Shown: positions 35,569 through 46,051 of the stretch, one piece after another | Layout: each line of letters starts with the position of its first letter | Numbering within the stretch: position 1 is the first letter of the stretch | Source: Listeria costaricensis | Lineage (GTDB): Bacteria; Bacillota; Bacilli; Lactobacillales; Listeriaceae | DNA length: 64,000 nucleotides | Assembly (NCBI RefSeq): GCF_900183385.1 | Contig: NZ_FXUT01000004.1 | Span: 1-64,000 of the forward strand | Direction of reading: 5' to 3' | Notes under the pieces: model-generated | What the model was told of the DNA's origin: nothing | Database searches by the model: none | The model's input: the letters and a program-made list of their open reading frames with translations, nothing else | Translations under genes and position numbers: made by a program

Positions 35569-38500
35569 ATGAATTATTTAAAAAAGTGGTGCTATTTCAT
35601 GCTTGTATGTCTGTTGGCTTTTTCACAGCTTCCGGGATATGTATTCGCTGAAATGACCCCTTCCAATGCTGAAGTGTCTACTGAAACTGCACAATCAGGA
35701 AGTGACATCCCTGAACAAAATACCAATGAAGAATCTGTACAAAAGACTGATTTAAATACAAACGAGAGTGTTTCTGATCAAAATACGGAGGAAAAACCGA
35801 TTGTTTCAAGAAGCTTTCCAACTGGGAACTACTCGGGAGATTTTAGCTTGGATGCACAAAAAGAGAGTATTGAAGCCGGTCAAATGGCTAACTTCAACTT
35901 ATTTTTAAAGATTACTGGGCCTAGTACAAGTTATACGAATGCTCAAATAAAAATTGACCTTCCGACCGGCGCCCATTTTGATCAAAATTTAAGCGAACTC
36001 GCAATCAACAATGTGGCACCCACCTACGACCGCACCAATCATCAATTGACTTATCGACTTGGTACCATCAATAGCGGTTTTTCACAGAAAATCGTTTTAA
36101 AATTAAAAACGGATAATGGTTATACAATAAATGGAACGGAGCTTCATATGAAAGGCGTCTTTTCAGCAGATAACCTTTCTGAAAAAGTAGAAGAAAATGC
36201 TCAAACGACTGTCACGGCTTCGGCAACGACCGCCCTTTCTAATAACTTTGATGTAACTGAAAATAGTACGATGAATACACCTGCTCAAGGCGAAACGGGA
36301 ATTTGGACTTTTGCGCTCAATATTCCAAAAAAACAAACGGGTACTCTTTTTATCAAAGAAAATTCGACGATTATTGTTAAATATACGTTGGACGATCATT
36401 TGGAATATCGTGGTGTAACAAATGGAACGCCTGAGCCGGATGAAATCAATGGTCAGGAGCTCATCTGGAAAATCGCTGCGCCAAGTTATACAGAACAAGC
36501 GGCAGCAGATGTTTTGCTAAATAAAAGCTTTCAAGTAAGAACCTATTTCAAAGATGATACGCCAAACTTTACGAACGTTTCTACAAAAGCCGAGGTCACA
36601 ACGGAATTTATTGGTCTGGCCGCAAGCAAGGTGGATACTTCAAATGCCTCAGTGGCTGTTTCGACCAACTCACCGGAAGAGATACCGCCTACTGTTGGGA
36701 ACGTTTTTGCTCCGGCACACCGCGCGCCAGTGGATGCAAATTGGGGAATCGCGACGGTGACTGGAAATCCGGATATCAAGGTCTATGACAGTGCCAAACT
36801 CGGCTTCGCTCTAATGTTGAATTCGGCGATGAATGATTCTATCACGCAGGATTTTCTTTATTACGATGCCTACTATAAAATGGATGATCATTTAAATTTA
36901 GAACAATTTTACAGTGGTAACTTTTACTTCCGGCCCAATACAGGCTTTGATTTTGGAAAACTAAAAACAGATCCTCAATATAATCTGCTCGTCAAATATG
37001 ATGATGACACAGAGTGGACGCTTGTCAAAGAGGACGTTCCGCTTAGTACCATGTTTACGAAGCAGCAGCTGGGTCTTGAGGACGGGAAGCATGTCAGTGA
37101 TATCTGGATACACTTTACGCACGCACCGGCTGGCATGTACGGGACTTCCATGAATTTTTATACGACTGTTCAGGACGGCTATGTTGGGCAGGTGAAAAAT
37201 GAAGCTGAGGTTCGACTTTCTGGTGCCGATCAAAACGGCCGCGTCTATTATTTTGATGGCACGACGTCCGTTTGGCCTGATGTATGGGCAAATTATATGG
37301 CCCCTCGAACGGTTCAAATTCTGCCAAAACCGACTGGTACGCACCGCTTCGTACAAGGCTTTGTCAATTTTGCGGATACGGACGGCAATCTGGTGAACAC
37401 GGGTGACAATACGGTAAATGTGAGGCTGGGCAGCAACAAGGCTTCTATTTCTAGGTTGAATGCGCCATTTGAAAGCTTTGTTCTGTTGCCGACTGGTGTG
37501 GCGTTAAAAGAGGCGACTGGTACGGACAATTTCTCGCTGGATCTCGTTAGCGACAACTTTAACGGCACTGGGCAGTCTCTGGTGAAGGTTCGCTGGAAGA
37601 ATGATCGACTGCTGCCGGACGAGGCGGTTACAGCGGCAATTCCGGTTGTGGTTTCCAAGGATGCCGTCCCGACATTGCGGCTCGAAATGTTTGGCTTTAT
37701 TGGCGATGAGGAATTTGGTGTTCCGGCAATCACCGGGCAGCCTACCTTGTCTGACACCACTCTCGAAACGGACAGCAATGACCTCAATGGCAACGGAAAG
37801 CTCGACGATTTGCGGATCAGAACGGCAAATCAGTACTTGTTGAATCAAAATAAAACAGTCGCTATTTCCAAACTGGTAAAGGGCAATCGGGACAGCAAAT
37901 TTAGCACGACTGGGCACGCAACCACCGATTCGGAAGTTGCCTATCAGCTCCAGCTCAAAAATGAAACGGATGCCAAAATTTCAGATATGGTATTGATGGA
38001 CGTCCTGCCGTCAGTTGGTGACAAGGGGATCACGGATCTCTCTGATCGGAACAGCCGGTTCGACATGTTGCTGACTGGGCCGCTTGAAATGCCGGACAGC
38101 TGGCGAGACAAGGTGACGGTCAAATACAGCACCTCCAAAAATCCGAAACGTTCCGGCGTTCTGGACAAATATACGCAATACCCGGCCACGGCGGCACCGC
38201 TTGTCGACCCGGTCGATGTGGATGAGGCAGACTTTGTAACGGCGGATCAGGTGGCCGATTGGACAGCCATTCATTCTTTCATCCTTGAATTGAAGGATGG
38301 TGTGGAATGGACACGCGGCAGTAATATAACGATCGACTTCACCTTAAGGACGCCTTCTACCAAGGACATTGCGACTGAACTTCTCGATCAGGCGGTACCA
38401 GCAAATGAACGGGCGGCTTACAACTCCTTCGCTCTGGCCGCCAATGGTCTTCAAGCAACGGAACCGGGCGCCGTGGCCGTACTGCTCGACGATTCGGTTT

Positions 38501-38922
38501 CGCCTGTTACAGTGAGACACATTGATCAGAATACGAAAAAAGAAATTGCCGCTTCTGAGACGTTAACGGGTGAAATCGGAGACGCCTATAAAGCAACTGC
38601 TAAAAATATCTCGGGCTATAAACTAGTCAAAACGCCTGCGAATGTTTCAGGAAAAATTTCATTCCATCCGCAAACAGTCATTTTTGAATACGCCAAGCAA
38701 GAAGAACGCGGCACGGCGGACACGAACAATAACCATTCGGGGTCCGGGCAGTCATCAGGCGGTAGCTCCAATGCCGCTGGGAAACAAAATCTGGCGGTCA
38801 AAGAGAATCCCACCGTCCTGCCGCATACTGGCGATCAGTTTTCCGGCCTGTACGTTTGGGTCGGCGCGGCACTGTTGATTCTTGGATTGGCGGGTATTTT
38901 TAGGAGAAACACGTATAAATAA
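35569..38922 (+). CDS. LPXTG surface protein with MucBP domain
   Basis: This encodes 1117 residues from ATG 35569 (SD AAGGAG), which gives a proper signal peptide (KKWCYFMLVCLLAFSQLPGYVFA). A low-complexity acidic spacer precedes several beta-sandwich-like adhesin domains. A MucBP domain (VTVRHIDQNTKKEIAASETLTGEIGD ... VIFEYAKQ) occupies about residues 990-1055. It ends in LPHTGD, a hydrophobic helix and RRN, the sorting signal for sortase A. Function as an adhesin is inferred. GC rises from about 40 % at the 5' end to about 60 % in the 3' middle (hand counts), so it may be a mosaic. Confidence 0.9.
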   Translation: MNYLKKWCYFMLVCLLAFSQLPGYVFAEMTPSNAEVSTETAQSGSDIPEQNTNEESVQKTDLNTNESVSDQNTEEKPIVSRSFPTGNYSGDFSLDAQKESIEAGQMANFNLFLKITGPSTSYTNAQIKIDLPTGAHFDQNLSELAINNVAPTYDRTNHQLTYRLGTINSGFSQKIVLKLKTDNGYTINGTELHMKGVFSADNLSEKVEENAQTTVTASATTALSNNFDVTENSTMNTPAQGETGIWTFALNIPKKQTGTLFIKENSTIIVKYTLDDHLEYRGVTNGTPEPDEINGQELIWKIAAPSYTEQAAADVLLNKSFQVRTYFKDDTPNFTNVSTKAEVTTEFIGLAASKVDTSNASVAVSTNSPEEIPPTVGNVFAPAHRAPVDANWGIATVTGNPDIKVYDSAKLGFALMLNSAMNDSITQDFLYYDAYYKMDDHLNLEQFYSGNFYFRPNTGFDFGKLKTDPQYNLLVKYDDDTEWTLVKEDVPLSTMFTKQQLGLEDGKHVSDIWIHFTHAPAGMYGTSMNFYTTVQDGYVGQVKNEAEVRLSGADQNGRVYYFDGTTSVWPDVWANYMAPRTVQILPKPTGTHRFVQGFVNFADTDGNLVNTGDNTVNVRLGSNKASISRLNAPFESFVLLPTGVALKEATGTDNFSLDLVSDNFNGTGQSLVKVRWKNDRLLPDEAVTAAIPVVVSKDAVPTLRLEMFGFIGDEEFGVPAITGQPTLSDTTLETDSNDLNGNGKLDDLRIRTANQYLLNQNKTVAISKLVKGNRDSKFSTTGHATTDSEVAYQLQLKNETDAKISDMVLMDVLPSVGDKGITDLSDRNSRFDMLLTGPLEMPDSWRDKVTVKYSTSKNPKRSGVLDKYTQYPATAAPLVDPVDVDEADFVTADQVADWTAIHSFILELKDGVEWTRGSNITIDFTLRTPSTKDIATELLDQAVPANERAAYNSFALAANGLQATEPGAVAVLLDDSVSPVTVRHIDQNTKKEIAASETLTGEIGDAYKATAKNISGYKLVKTPANVSGKISFHPQTVIFEYAKQEERGTADTNNNHSGSGQSSGGSSNAAGKQNLAVKENPTVLPHTGDQFSGLYVWVGAALLILGLAGIFRRNTYK

Positions 38923-38967
38923 AAAATAGCAGGGATCGGCTTCACACTGGTCCCTGCTATTTTTTAG
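38921..38967. terminator. Bidirectional terminator
   Basis: AAAAAATAGCAGGGA and TCCCTGCTATTTTTT form a perfect stem between convergent genes; the left arm overlaps the stop of the surface protein gene. Confidence 0.85.
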
Positions 38968-39953
38968 TTTTTCTTACAAATCAATACATATAATTCATCA
39001 TTTAAATATTCTTTTCGGAGCAGCTTGAACCCACTAGCAACTGCTGCCTGCTCCATTTCCGCCGCACTGATTCGCATGTGCATGGGCGGTCCTGCCTCGG
39101 TATTTTTTTCAAATTCAATACAGGCAAAGCATCCATCCGGCTTCAACACGCGAGAGATTTCCTGCAAAACAGCCGCCAAAGATGGGACTTCATGCAATAT
39201 AAGCGACGCCATGACAGCATCAACTTTTTCATCTGGAAGCGGGATTCGATCAGCGCTGCCCTTCAAAAGCTCCACATTGTCGACCTGCCCCGCCTGGATC
39301 CGTTCATTTAAAATTTTCAACATGAGCGGATTGATGTCGAGTGCATAAACTTTGCCAGTCGTATGTTTAGCCGCCGGAAACGTCAGATAGCCACTGCCCG
39401 CGCCTAGGTCAAGCACGTCACTAGTCCCATCAACCGGCAGCATATCCAGAAATGCCTCAGGTGCCAGAACGGCTTTTCGCTCGGGTGATTCCAGTGCGGC
39501 AATGATTTTGGCTGTTTTGTCTGGCTGATCACTGGCAGTATGGATATGATTGTGATGGCTGATAATCGCTCCGATCGTCTGCTCACTCAGATGCTGGTTC
39601 ATTTTATGCTCGGCTTCATTTAGAATCGCTTGAATTTGGCAATTTTTAGGGGGCTGATTTTCATCGTGTGGCATTTCGCATGAAAAAAGCGGTGCCGTCC
39701 CCTCTACAGCTTGAACTACCTCAAGAAATGTCAGGTTTTTCAGATCTCGCGACGCTCTATACCCGCCCTTCACGCCAGTAGCCGATTCGATAAATCCCGC
39801 TTTCACAAGCATTGTCAGCACTTTGGAAAGATAGGTTGGCGAAACTTTCTGCGCTTCTGCCAGCTCCCGAACGCCAACTGTCGCCGTTTCAGGTCTGGCT
39901 GCTAAAAAGGCAATCGTATGTAAAGCATAGTTCGTTGCTTTTGAATATTTCAT
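38964..39953 (-). CDS. Rrf2-type regulator fused to a SAM-dependent methyltransferase
   Basis: This encodes 329 residues in two domains. Residues 1-135 are an Rrf2 winged helix (MKYSKATNYALHTIAFLA ... VSPTYLSKVLTMLVKAGFIES ... GVKGGYRASRDL) with two cysteines (FSCEM and KNCQI) where Fe-S types have three. Residues of about 165-329 are a class I methyltransferase with motif I DVLDLGAGSGYLTFP, DINPLMLKIL and IPLPDEKVDAVMASLILHEV. The frame is continuous, so this is a true fusion. A metabolite- or SAM-responsive regulator is an inference. Confidence 0.85.
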   Translation of the reverse strand: MKYSKATNYALHTIAFLAARPETATVGVRELAEAQKVSPTYLSKVLTMLVKAGFIESATGVKGGYRASRDLKNLTFLEVVQAVEGTAPLFSCEMPHDENQPPKNCQIQAILNEAEHKMNQHLSEQTIGAIISHHNHIHTASDQPDKTAKIIAALESPERKAVLAPEAFLDMLPVDGTSDVLDLGAGSGYLTFPAAKHTTGKVYALDINPLMLKILNERIQAGQVDNVELLKGSADRIPLPDEKVDAVMASLILHEVPSLAAVLQEISRVLKPDGCFACIEFEKNTEAGPPMHMRISAAEMEQAAVASGFKLLRKEYLNDELYVLICKKN

Positions 39954-40035
39954 TGTTACACTCCTATTAAAGACTTAATGACTCTATAATATCTCTAATA
40001 AAACGAAAAAGCAATCTTATCACCTTACATCACAA

Positions 40036-40077
40036 ATCTGCCCCCTAAATATTAGTCATTTAGAGGGCAGATCGGTT
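40036..40077 (-). terminator. Terminator of the second LPXTG gene
   Basis: ATCTGCCCCCTAAATATT and its near-complement GGGCAGAT-side arm (40060-40068) form a long hairpin immediately past the stop. Confidence 0.5.
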
Positions 40078-40079
40078 TT

Positions 40080-41645
40080 TTAACGATTATTTTTTGACGT
40101 TTTGTCTTTTTTGAACCAGAAAAGTGATCCTAATACTAAAATTGTCCCCAATAGTCTACCTGCAAAGCCAGAAGGACTATCGCCTGTTTTAGGTAAAGAA
40201 GTCTCAACTGTTGCCTGTTTGTTAAGTTTTGCTTCTTGTCCGGTTACTAAGAGCCCTTTGTCGCTATTTGAATCTAGAGATGTTACATTCAGATCGTTTG
40301 AAGCAAGATTTTCTTCATTTATTTGATGATCCACTACCAAGCCTTCCTCGTCTTCCATATTGTCGCCTGCTTCTGCCGCAACCTCTTTGACCATGACTTC
40401 AACTTGATATTCTGAAGTATTGCCCGAGCTATCCGTAACTTTGAGTGTCACCTGATAGTTCCCCGGTGCGTCTGTATCGATTTGCTCCAAGCCGGTCACT
40501 TCTATGTCCTCCATTTGGATGGCGCCGTCTTCTTTGTCAGAAGCACTTGTATGGACCGCTTCTTTGAAAGTTGCAGCATCTGGAACCGCGGCAAATTGTG
40601 CCAATTCATAGCTAGCATCTGCGGTAATGGCTGGTGCCTCTCCTTCACCAATCGTCATCAAACTTTTATTCGATGAGGTCTGATAGTTTTCATTGCTATA
40701 CCCCTTATCATTATAAGAAATCGTTGCAGATGCTTCCACGTCTGTCGCAAACTGGTCGCCTCTCACATCAACTGAAACGGTAGCCTTTTCGCCCACAGCC
40801 AGACCGCCTAGGTAAAAACTAATCTGATGTTCACTAGAGCTTTCATTGGCTACTGTAGCGCCATTCGTCCGTAAAGTATCTGCTATGTAACTTACCTCCT
40901 GTGGCAAATTGATCGTCACAATATTGTTGCCAGTATCTAGACCGCCTTCATTCACAACTTCCAAATCGTATGTTGTCTCTTGATTCTTGGCAAGAGCAGC
41001 ATTTGAGAAACTGCCCGTCACATTTAATTTAGATTGTGTGGCAAACACCACATCATCCAGCCAATTTCCGTAATCTAGGCCGCCATCTGACGAACTTATC
41101 GCTTTAAAAGCAAATCGAGTAACCGTTTGACCTTCGGGAACCATATAGCTGCCGTAATATTTAGTCCATGTTGGGCCATCACTCATTGTTTTCTGTGTTT
41201 GCATCTGTCCATTTGGCGCTCCAAATTGTACTTCCGCAGTATCCACACCCGTTCTCCCTCTATGTTGAACACTCCAGCGAATTCTTGTCCCCGGAGTCGT
41301 CTCAATATCCTGGTAAATGGACGAAGCCTCTGTGCCCGCTAGTTCCACCCACTGATTTCCATCAGCCGCTGTTTGCCCTTCATAGTTGTTCATCACTTCT
41401 ACTCTGCCCGACTGATCCGTTGTATGCCATTTAAGCAAGTCCGGATGAACTCCATAAGCAAAGGAAGCTTGCTCTAACATCGGGTCTTCAAAACTCCCAT
41501 TTTCTGCAGATACAATTTTTATCGGAGTGGTTTCTTCAGCTCTTACAATATGCGATCCCCCATCTTGCCCTGCAAAAAGTAAGATTCCCCCGCTCGTTAT
41601 TGCTAATCCAGCAAATTTCAACATATTCATTTTCACCAATCCCAC
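40080..41645 (-). CDS. LPXTG surface protein with lectin-like and Ig-like domains
   Basis: This encodes 521 residues. The GTG at 41645 is listed; the in-frame ATG codons at 41630 and 41624 are alternatives, as the SD is weak. A signal peptide is followed by a jelly-roll, carbohydrate-binding-like domain (NGSFEDPMLEQAS ... GNQWVELAGTEASSIYQDIETTPG ... YGNWLDDVVFA), a DUF11/CARDB-like repeat (DLEVVNEGGLDTGNNIVTI), a DUF5011-type Ig-like domain (VTLKVTDSSGNTSEYQVEV) and LPKTGD plus a membrane helix. It would be sortase-anchored and bind a glycan (inference). Confidence 0.85.
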   Translation of the reverse strand: MGLVKMNMLKFAGLAITSGGILLFAGQDGGSHIVRAEETTPIKIVSAENGSFEDPMLEQASFAYGVHPDLLKWHTTDQSGRVEVMNNYEGQTAADGNQWVELAGTEASSIYQDIETTPGTRIRWSVQHRGRTGVDTAEVQFGAPNGQMQTQKTMSDGPTWTKYYGSYMVPEGQTVTRFAFKAISSSDGGLDYGNWLDDVVFATQSKLNVTGSFSNAALAKNQETTYDLEVVNEGGLDTGNNIVTINLPQEVSYIADTLRTNGATVANESSSEHQISFYLGGLAVGEKATVSVDVRGDQFATDVEASATISYNDKGYSNENYQTSSNKSLMTIGEGEAPAITADASYELAQFAAVPDAATFKEAVHTSASDKEDGAIQMEDIEVTGLEQIDTDAPGNYQVTLKVTDSSGNTSEYQVEVMVKEVAAEAGDNMEDEEGLVVDHQINEENLASNDLNVTSLDSNSDKGLLVTGQEAKLNKQATVETSLPKTGDSPSGFAGRLLGTILVLGSLFWFKKDKTSKNNR

Positions 41646-41995
41646 ACCAGCTTTCTTTTAATTTTATACATTTGTAACACAAAATCAAATATTCTTATTA
41701 TTTACAACAACATTCGATCTACTTTAATTATAAGATATCTTTCGTTTTCAAAATTTGTAAATCACAAGTAATTTATGCTATTTTGTGTCTATTTAATGAC
41801 TTTTTTAAGGGAAATCCTCCTGTAAAAGTATTTGAAAAGAACTTCTTTATCAATCGATTATTCTCATTATGCTTTTCCAATCCGAATCAGGACTTCCTTT
41901 TCCCCTAGTTTTACGCAAAAAAGCCGACCTTCTAAAAGTCAGATAATCAATCTAACCTTAGAAAGTCGGCTTATAAAATGACAACTAGTATTAAA
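41646..41995. other. Intergenic region between the surface protein and beta-glucosidase genes
   Basis: I see no gene here. It holds the AT-rich upstream area of the surface protein gene and the terminator at 41917-41975. Confidence 0.5.
41917..41975 (-). terminator. Terminator of the 6-phospho-beta-glucosidase gene
   Basis: AAGCCGACCTTCTAA and TTAGAAAGTCGGCTT form a long stem, with a T-rich tail on the minus strand. Confidence 0.7.
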
Positions 41996-43450
<1,455 letters not shown>

Positions 43451-43480
43451 TCATTTCGTTGCTACCCCTTTACTATAAAA

Positions 43481-43498
43481 TATGTAATGCATTACATA
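43481..43498. promoter_or_regulatory. 18-bp palindromic operator in the beta-glucosidase promoter
   Basis: TATGTAATGCATTACATA is a perfect palindrome in the -35/-10 spacer (minus-strand TTGCTA and TTTATA on either side). It probably binds a GntR- or related-type repressor (inference). Confidence 0.65.
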
Positions 43499-43555
43499 GC
43501 AAGTAAAAGTTTAAAAATTTAAATTAGATTTTTATCATTTACTTGAAAAAGCCTA

Positions 43556-43723
43556 TTATTTATTCCTTTTTTTGAAAACAAAGATGGATAGTCCCACAAA
43601 GAAAATAATTGTAAGTGCAATAAAAATCAAACTAAAGCTCACTGACAATTCATTGCCATCTAGGTAATAAACCATCCCAAAGTGCTTTTCATATTCCATT
43701 AATTGGTCGTTTAAAGACTTCAT
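43556..43723 (-). CDS. Small single-pass membrane protein
   Basis: This encodes 55 residues, starting MKSLNDQLMEYEKHFG and with one strong membrane helix (SFSLIFIALTIIFFVGLSIFVF) ending FKKRNK, a typical N-out/C-in helper peptide. No good SD is visible. The frame is consistent with a protein but the evidence is limited to composition and topology. Confidence 0.35.
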   Translation of the reverse strand: MKSLNDQLMEYEKHFGMVYYLDGNELSVSFSLIFIALTIIFFVGLSIFVFKKRNK

Positions 43724-43773
43724 TATTCATTTAAATAGCTAGCTCATATAGCATAAAATATATTTTTATAAAC

Positions 43774-43807
43774 AAACTACTCTTTAATCGATTATTAAAG
43801 AGTAGTT
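43774..43807 (-). terminator. Terminator of the lipoprotein phosphatase gene
   Basis: AACTACTCTTTAAT and ATTAAAGAGTAGTT form a perfect 14-bp stem followed by TTTGTTTAT on the minus strand. Confidence 0.7.
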
Positions 43808-43816
43808 CTGATACCT

Positions 43817-44722
43817 CTATTCTAAATACATCTCCTGCAGCTGCTCGATGTCCGCTTGTGTCAGTCCCAGGCCATCTTTCAAATAGCCTTCTGTGCTGCC
43901 ATATTTTGCGTCCATTTCATCAAATGCCGCATCCAAGTAGACCTCTCGCACATCCATCATGGCTTCCATGGCATCCACAGCTTTTTGGTTGTTATTCGTT
44001 GCTTTTGCCACTTCATCTAATGATTTTTGATTTTCATCCGCCCGATATTTATTGGATAGCATGTAATCATCCATCACCGTTTCGCGGTCAACACCTAAAG
44101 CTGATAATACAAGCGCTGTCCCAAATCCTGCCCGGTCTTTCCCAGCTGTACAATGCCAAAGCACGGCCCCGTCTTCATTGTTTAGAAGCTGCTTGAAAAA
44201 TTCTTTATAGCCGTTTCTGGAAAATTCATCGTCAATGAAGCTCTTATTGGCTTCGACTAAATAGTCTTCCGGATTGTCCATTGTCATTAAATTTGCCATA
44301 AAGTCTTCTGTACTTGTTGAAACGCCTGTGTCTTTCATAATCGGATCATGGATATTTTCTACACCTTCAATCGGCGGATCTGGTTTTGCCTTCACTTCCG
44401 AATCTGTTCGAAAATCGACCACTTTTTTCAAATTATATGTATCGGTCAGTTTTTTAATATCATTTCCTGTCATTTTATACATTTCTGCACTGCGAATCAG
44501 TTTATGTGGCTTAATTGTCTTGCCGCTCGTTGTTTTATATCCGCCTAAATCCCTAACATTGACTGCTCCTTCTAGCTTGATTTGACTGCCCGGTTCGACC
44601 GTCTTCTTAGCTTTTTGCGTTGATTCTGCTGATGCTTTTTCGTCTGAAGAGTTACTGCAGCCTGATAAAACAAGGCTTGAGCCAATGATGGCAACTCCGA
44701 TCGTTTTGATCCATTTGTTCAT
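43817..44722 (-). CDS. Tyrosine/lipid phosphatase lipoprotein (LipA-like)
   Basis: This encodes 301 residues from the ATG at 44722 (SD GGAGGG). Lipobox VLSGC at about residue 21 predicts a lipid-anchored outer-face protein. The phosphatase domain contains NVRDLGGYKT and the active-site loop AVLWHCTAGKDRAGFGTAL (HCxxGKDR). Listeria LipA is a secreted dual tyrosine/phosphoinositide phosphatase that works in infection; the similarity by eye to that family is good. The gene is monocistronic. Confidence 0.88.
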   Translation of the reverse strand: MNKWIKTIGVAIIGSSLVLSGCSNSSDEKASAESTQKAKKTVEPGSQIKLEGAVNVRDLGGYKTTSGKTIKPHKLIRSAEMYKMTGNDIKKLTDTYNLKKVVDFRTDSEVKAKPDPPIEGVENIHDPIMKDTGVSTSTEDFMANLMTMDNPEDYLVEANKSFIDDEFSRNGYKEFFKQLLNNEDGAVLWHCTAGKDRAGFGTALVLSALGVDRETVMDDYMLSNKYRADENQKSLDEVAKATNNNQKAVDAMEAMMDVREVYLDAAFDEMDAKYGSTEGYLKDGLGLTQADIEQLQEMYLE

Positions 44723-44907
44723 TTTTTTCCCTCCTATTTGTTTTCCATTATAGTAGGTGAATTTGCTGACCATTTTTAGAAAACGTAAAAATCCGGTAAA
44801 GTGTTGTTAAGAAAAGGTTTATTGTAAAGAGGTTAACAAATAATCTTGAATATCCTAACCGTTTGCGATAGAATTAATTAAAAGTCCGTTTCGCAGGAGG
44901 AAATACG

Positions 44908-45273
44908 ATGGAACAGTTTCTAGAAACGATCGAAAAATCGCGCGTTATCTATTTATCCACGCATAAAGCGCAAAAAGCCATTGTTCGCCCAGTTAGTCCG
45001 GTCAGATACAACCAATCGATTTTGATTCGCACTTCTGAGCTATCCTCTAAAGTGGCACACATTCGCAAAGATCCTAATGTTAGCGGGGTTTGTGAAGACT
45101 TTCATTTTGAAGGCACCGCTTATATTCTTGGAAAAATTAATGCTCCAGAAAATCGCGAATTAAAACAACAATACCTTCAAAAATTCCCTGATGCTTTCAG
45201 CTCGAATGATATGATGCTGACACAAGATGATATTTTCATTGAAATTAAAATAAAAAATATTTCCTCTCTATAA
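44908..45273 (+). CDS. PPOX-like split-barrel flavin-binding protein
   Basis: This encodes 121 residues with the pattern of the pyridoxamine-phosphate-oxidase-like split barrel (RVIYLSTHKAQKAIVRPVSPVRYNQSILIRTSE LSSKVAHIRKDPNVSGVCEDF). Family members bind FMN, F420 or heme, and some are general stress proteins. SD CAGGAGG is strong. It is one gene, closed by a terminator. The cofactor is not evident. Confidence 0.6.
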   Translation: MEQFLETIEKSRVIYLSTHKAQKAIVRPVSPVRYNQSILIRTSELSSKVAHIRKDPNVSGVCEDFHFEGTAYILGKINAPENRELKQQYLQKFPDAFSSNDMMLTQDDIFIEIKIKNISSL

Positions 45274-45283
45274 AATGCCCTCT

Positions 45284-45310
45284 ACAACTGTGCTCACAGT
45301 TGTTTTTTTA
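45284..45310 (+). terminator. Terminator of the PPOX-like gene
   Basis: ACAACTGTG and CACAGTTGT arms are followed by TTTTTTT. Confidence 0.8.
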
Positions 45311-45388
45311 TACCTCTTTTAAGGAAAATCCACACAATCTTCATCTTTTTTTCGTATAATTAAATAAAAAACTATTGGAGTTCCCTAT

Positions 45389-46051
45389 ATGAAAACAATT
45401 TTAGTGGTTGAAGATGATTCGACTATCCTCAAAGTAATGTCCTCTTTTTTAAAACAAGCTGGCTATTCTGTAACTACTGCTTCTGATGGACTGAAAGGTT
45501 ATGAAACATTTCAGGCAGGCAAATTCGATCTGGTTATCATGGATGTGATGATGCCAAAAATGGATGGCTATACCCTTACAGAACTTGTCCGCCTTCGTCA
45601 TAATACGCCTATTCTGATGATCACCGCCCTTGGAGAAGAAAATGATGAGTTAAAAGGCTTTGATCTGGGGGCAGATGATTATTTACAAAAGCCCTTCTCC
45701 TATCAAATTCTTTTAAAGCGCGTTGAAGCACTTCTTCGTCGCTCAGCTCCACAAGATACAGATGAAAAAACGCTGGAATGCGGCGATATCTTTCTTGACC
45801 GTGAGCGATTTATCGTTCTTAGCAAAGGAAAAAAAGTAACTTTAACAAAGAAGGAATTCGATTTGTTAGAGCTGTTATTACGTAACAAAAACCGTGTGAT
45901 CAGTCGTGAAATCATGTTGGAGCAAGTGTGGGATTATATGGCCATCGTCGACACAAATATTATTAATACACATATGAAAAATCTACGCCAAAAACTTGGT
46001 ACAGATAAAATCTTAACGATCCGAGGTGCTGGCTATAAAATTGTTGACTAA
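45389..46051 (+). CDS. OmpR-family response regulator
   Basis: This encodes 220 residues. Receiver domain: acidic pair EDD, phospho-acceptor Asp in LVIMDVMMPKMDGY (residue about 52), Thr/Ala in ITALGEE and Lys in LQKPFS. A C-terminal winged-helix DNA-binding domain ends in THMKNLRQKLGTDKILTIRGAGYKI. Its stop overlaps the kinase start region. With the kinase and a MacB-like ABC exporter it probably forms a stress-response unit. Confidence 0.95.
   Translation: MKTILVVEDDSTILKVMSSFLKQAGYSVTTASDGLKGYETFQAGKFDLVIMDVMMPKMDGYTLTELVRLRHNTPILMITALGEENDELKGFDLGADDYLQKPFSYQILLKRVEALLRRSAPQDTDEKTLECGDIFLDRERFIVLSKGKKVTLTKKEFDLLELLLRNKNRVISREIMLEQVWDYMAIVDTNIINTHMKNLRQKLGTDKILTIRGAGYKIVD

Noticed and set aside
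37314-37793. 159-codon minus-strand frame in the surface protein gene
   Set aside because: It is antisense to a well-supported LPXTG gene in its GC-rich part, where stop codons are rare in all frames.
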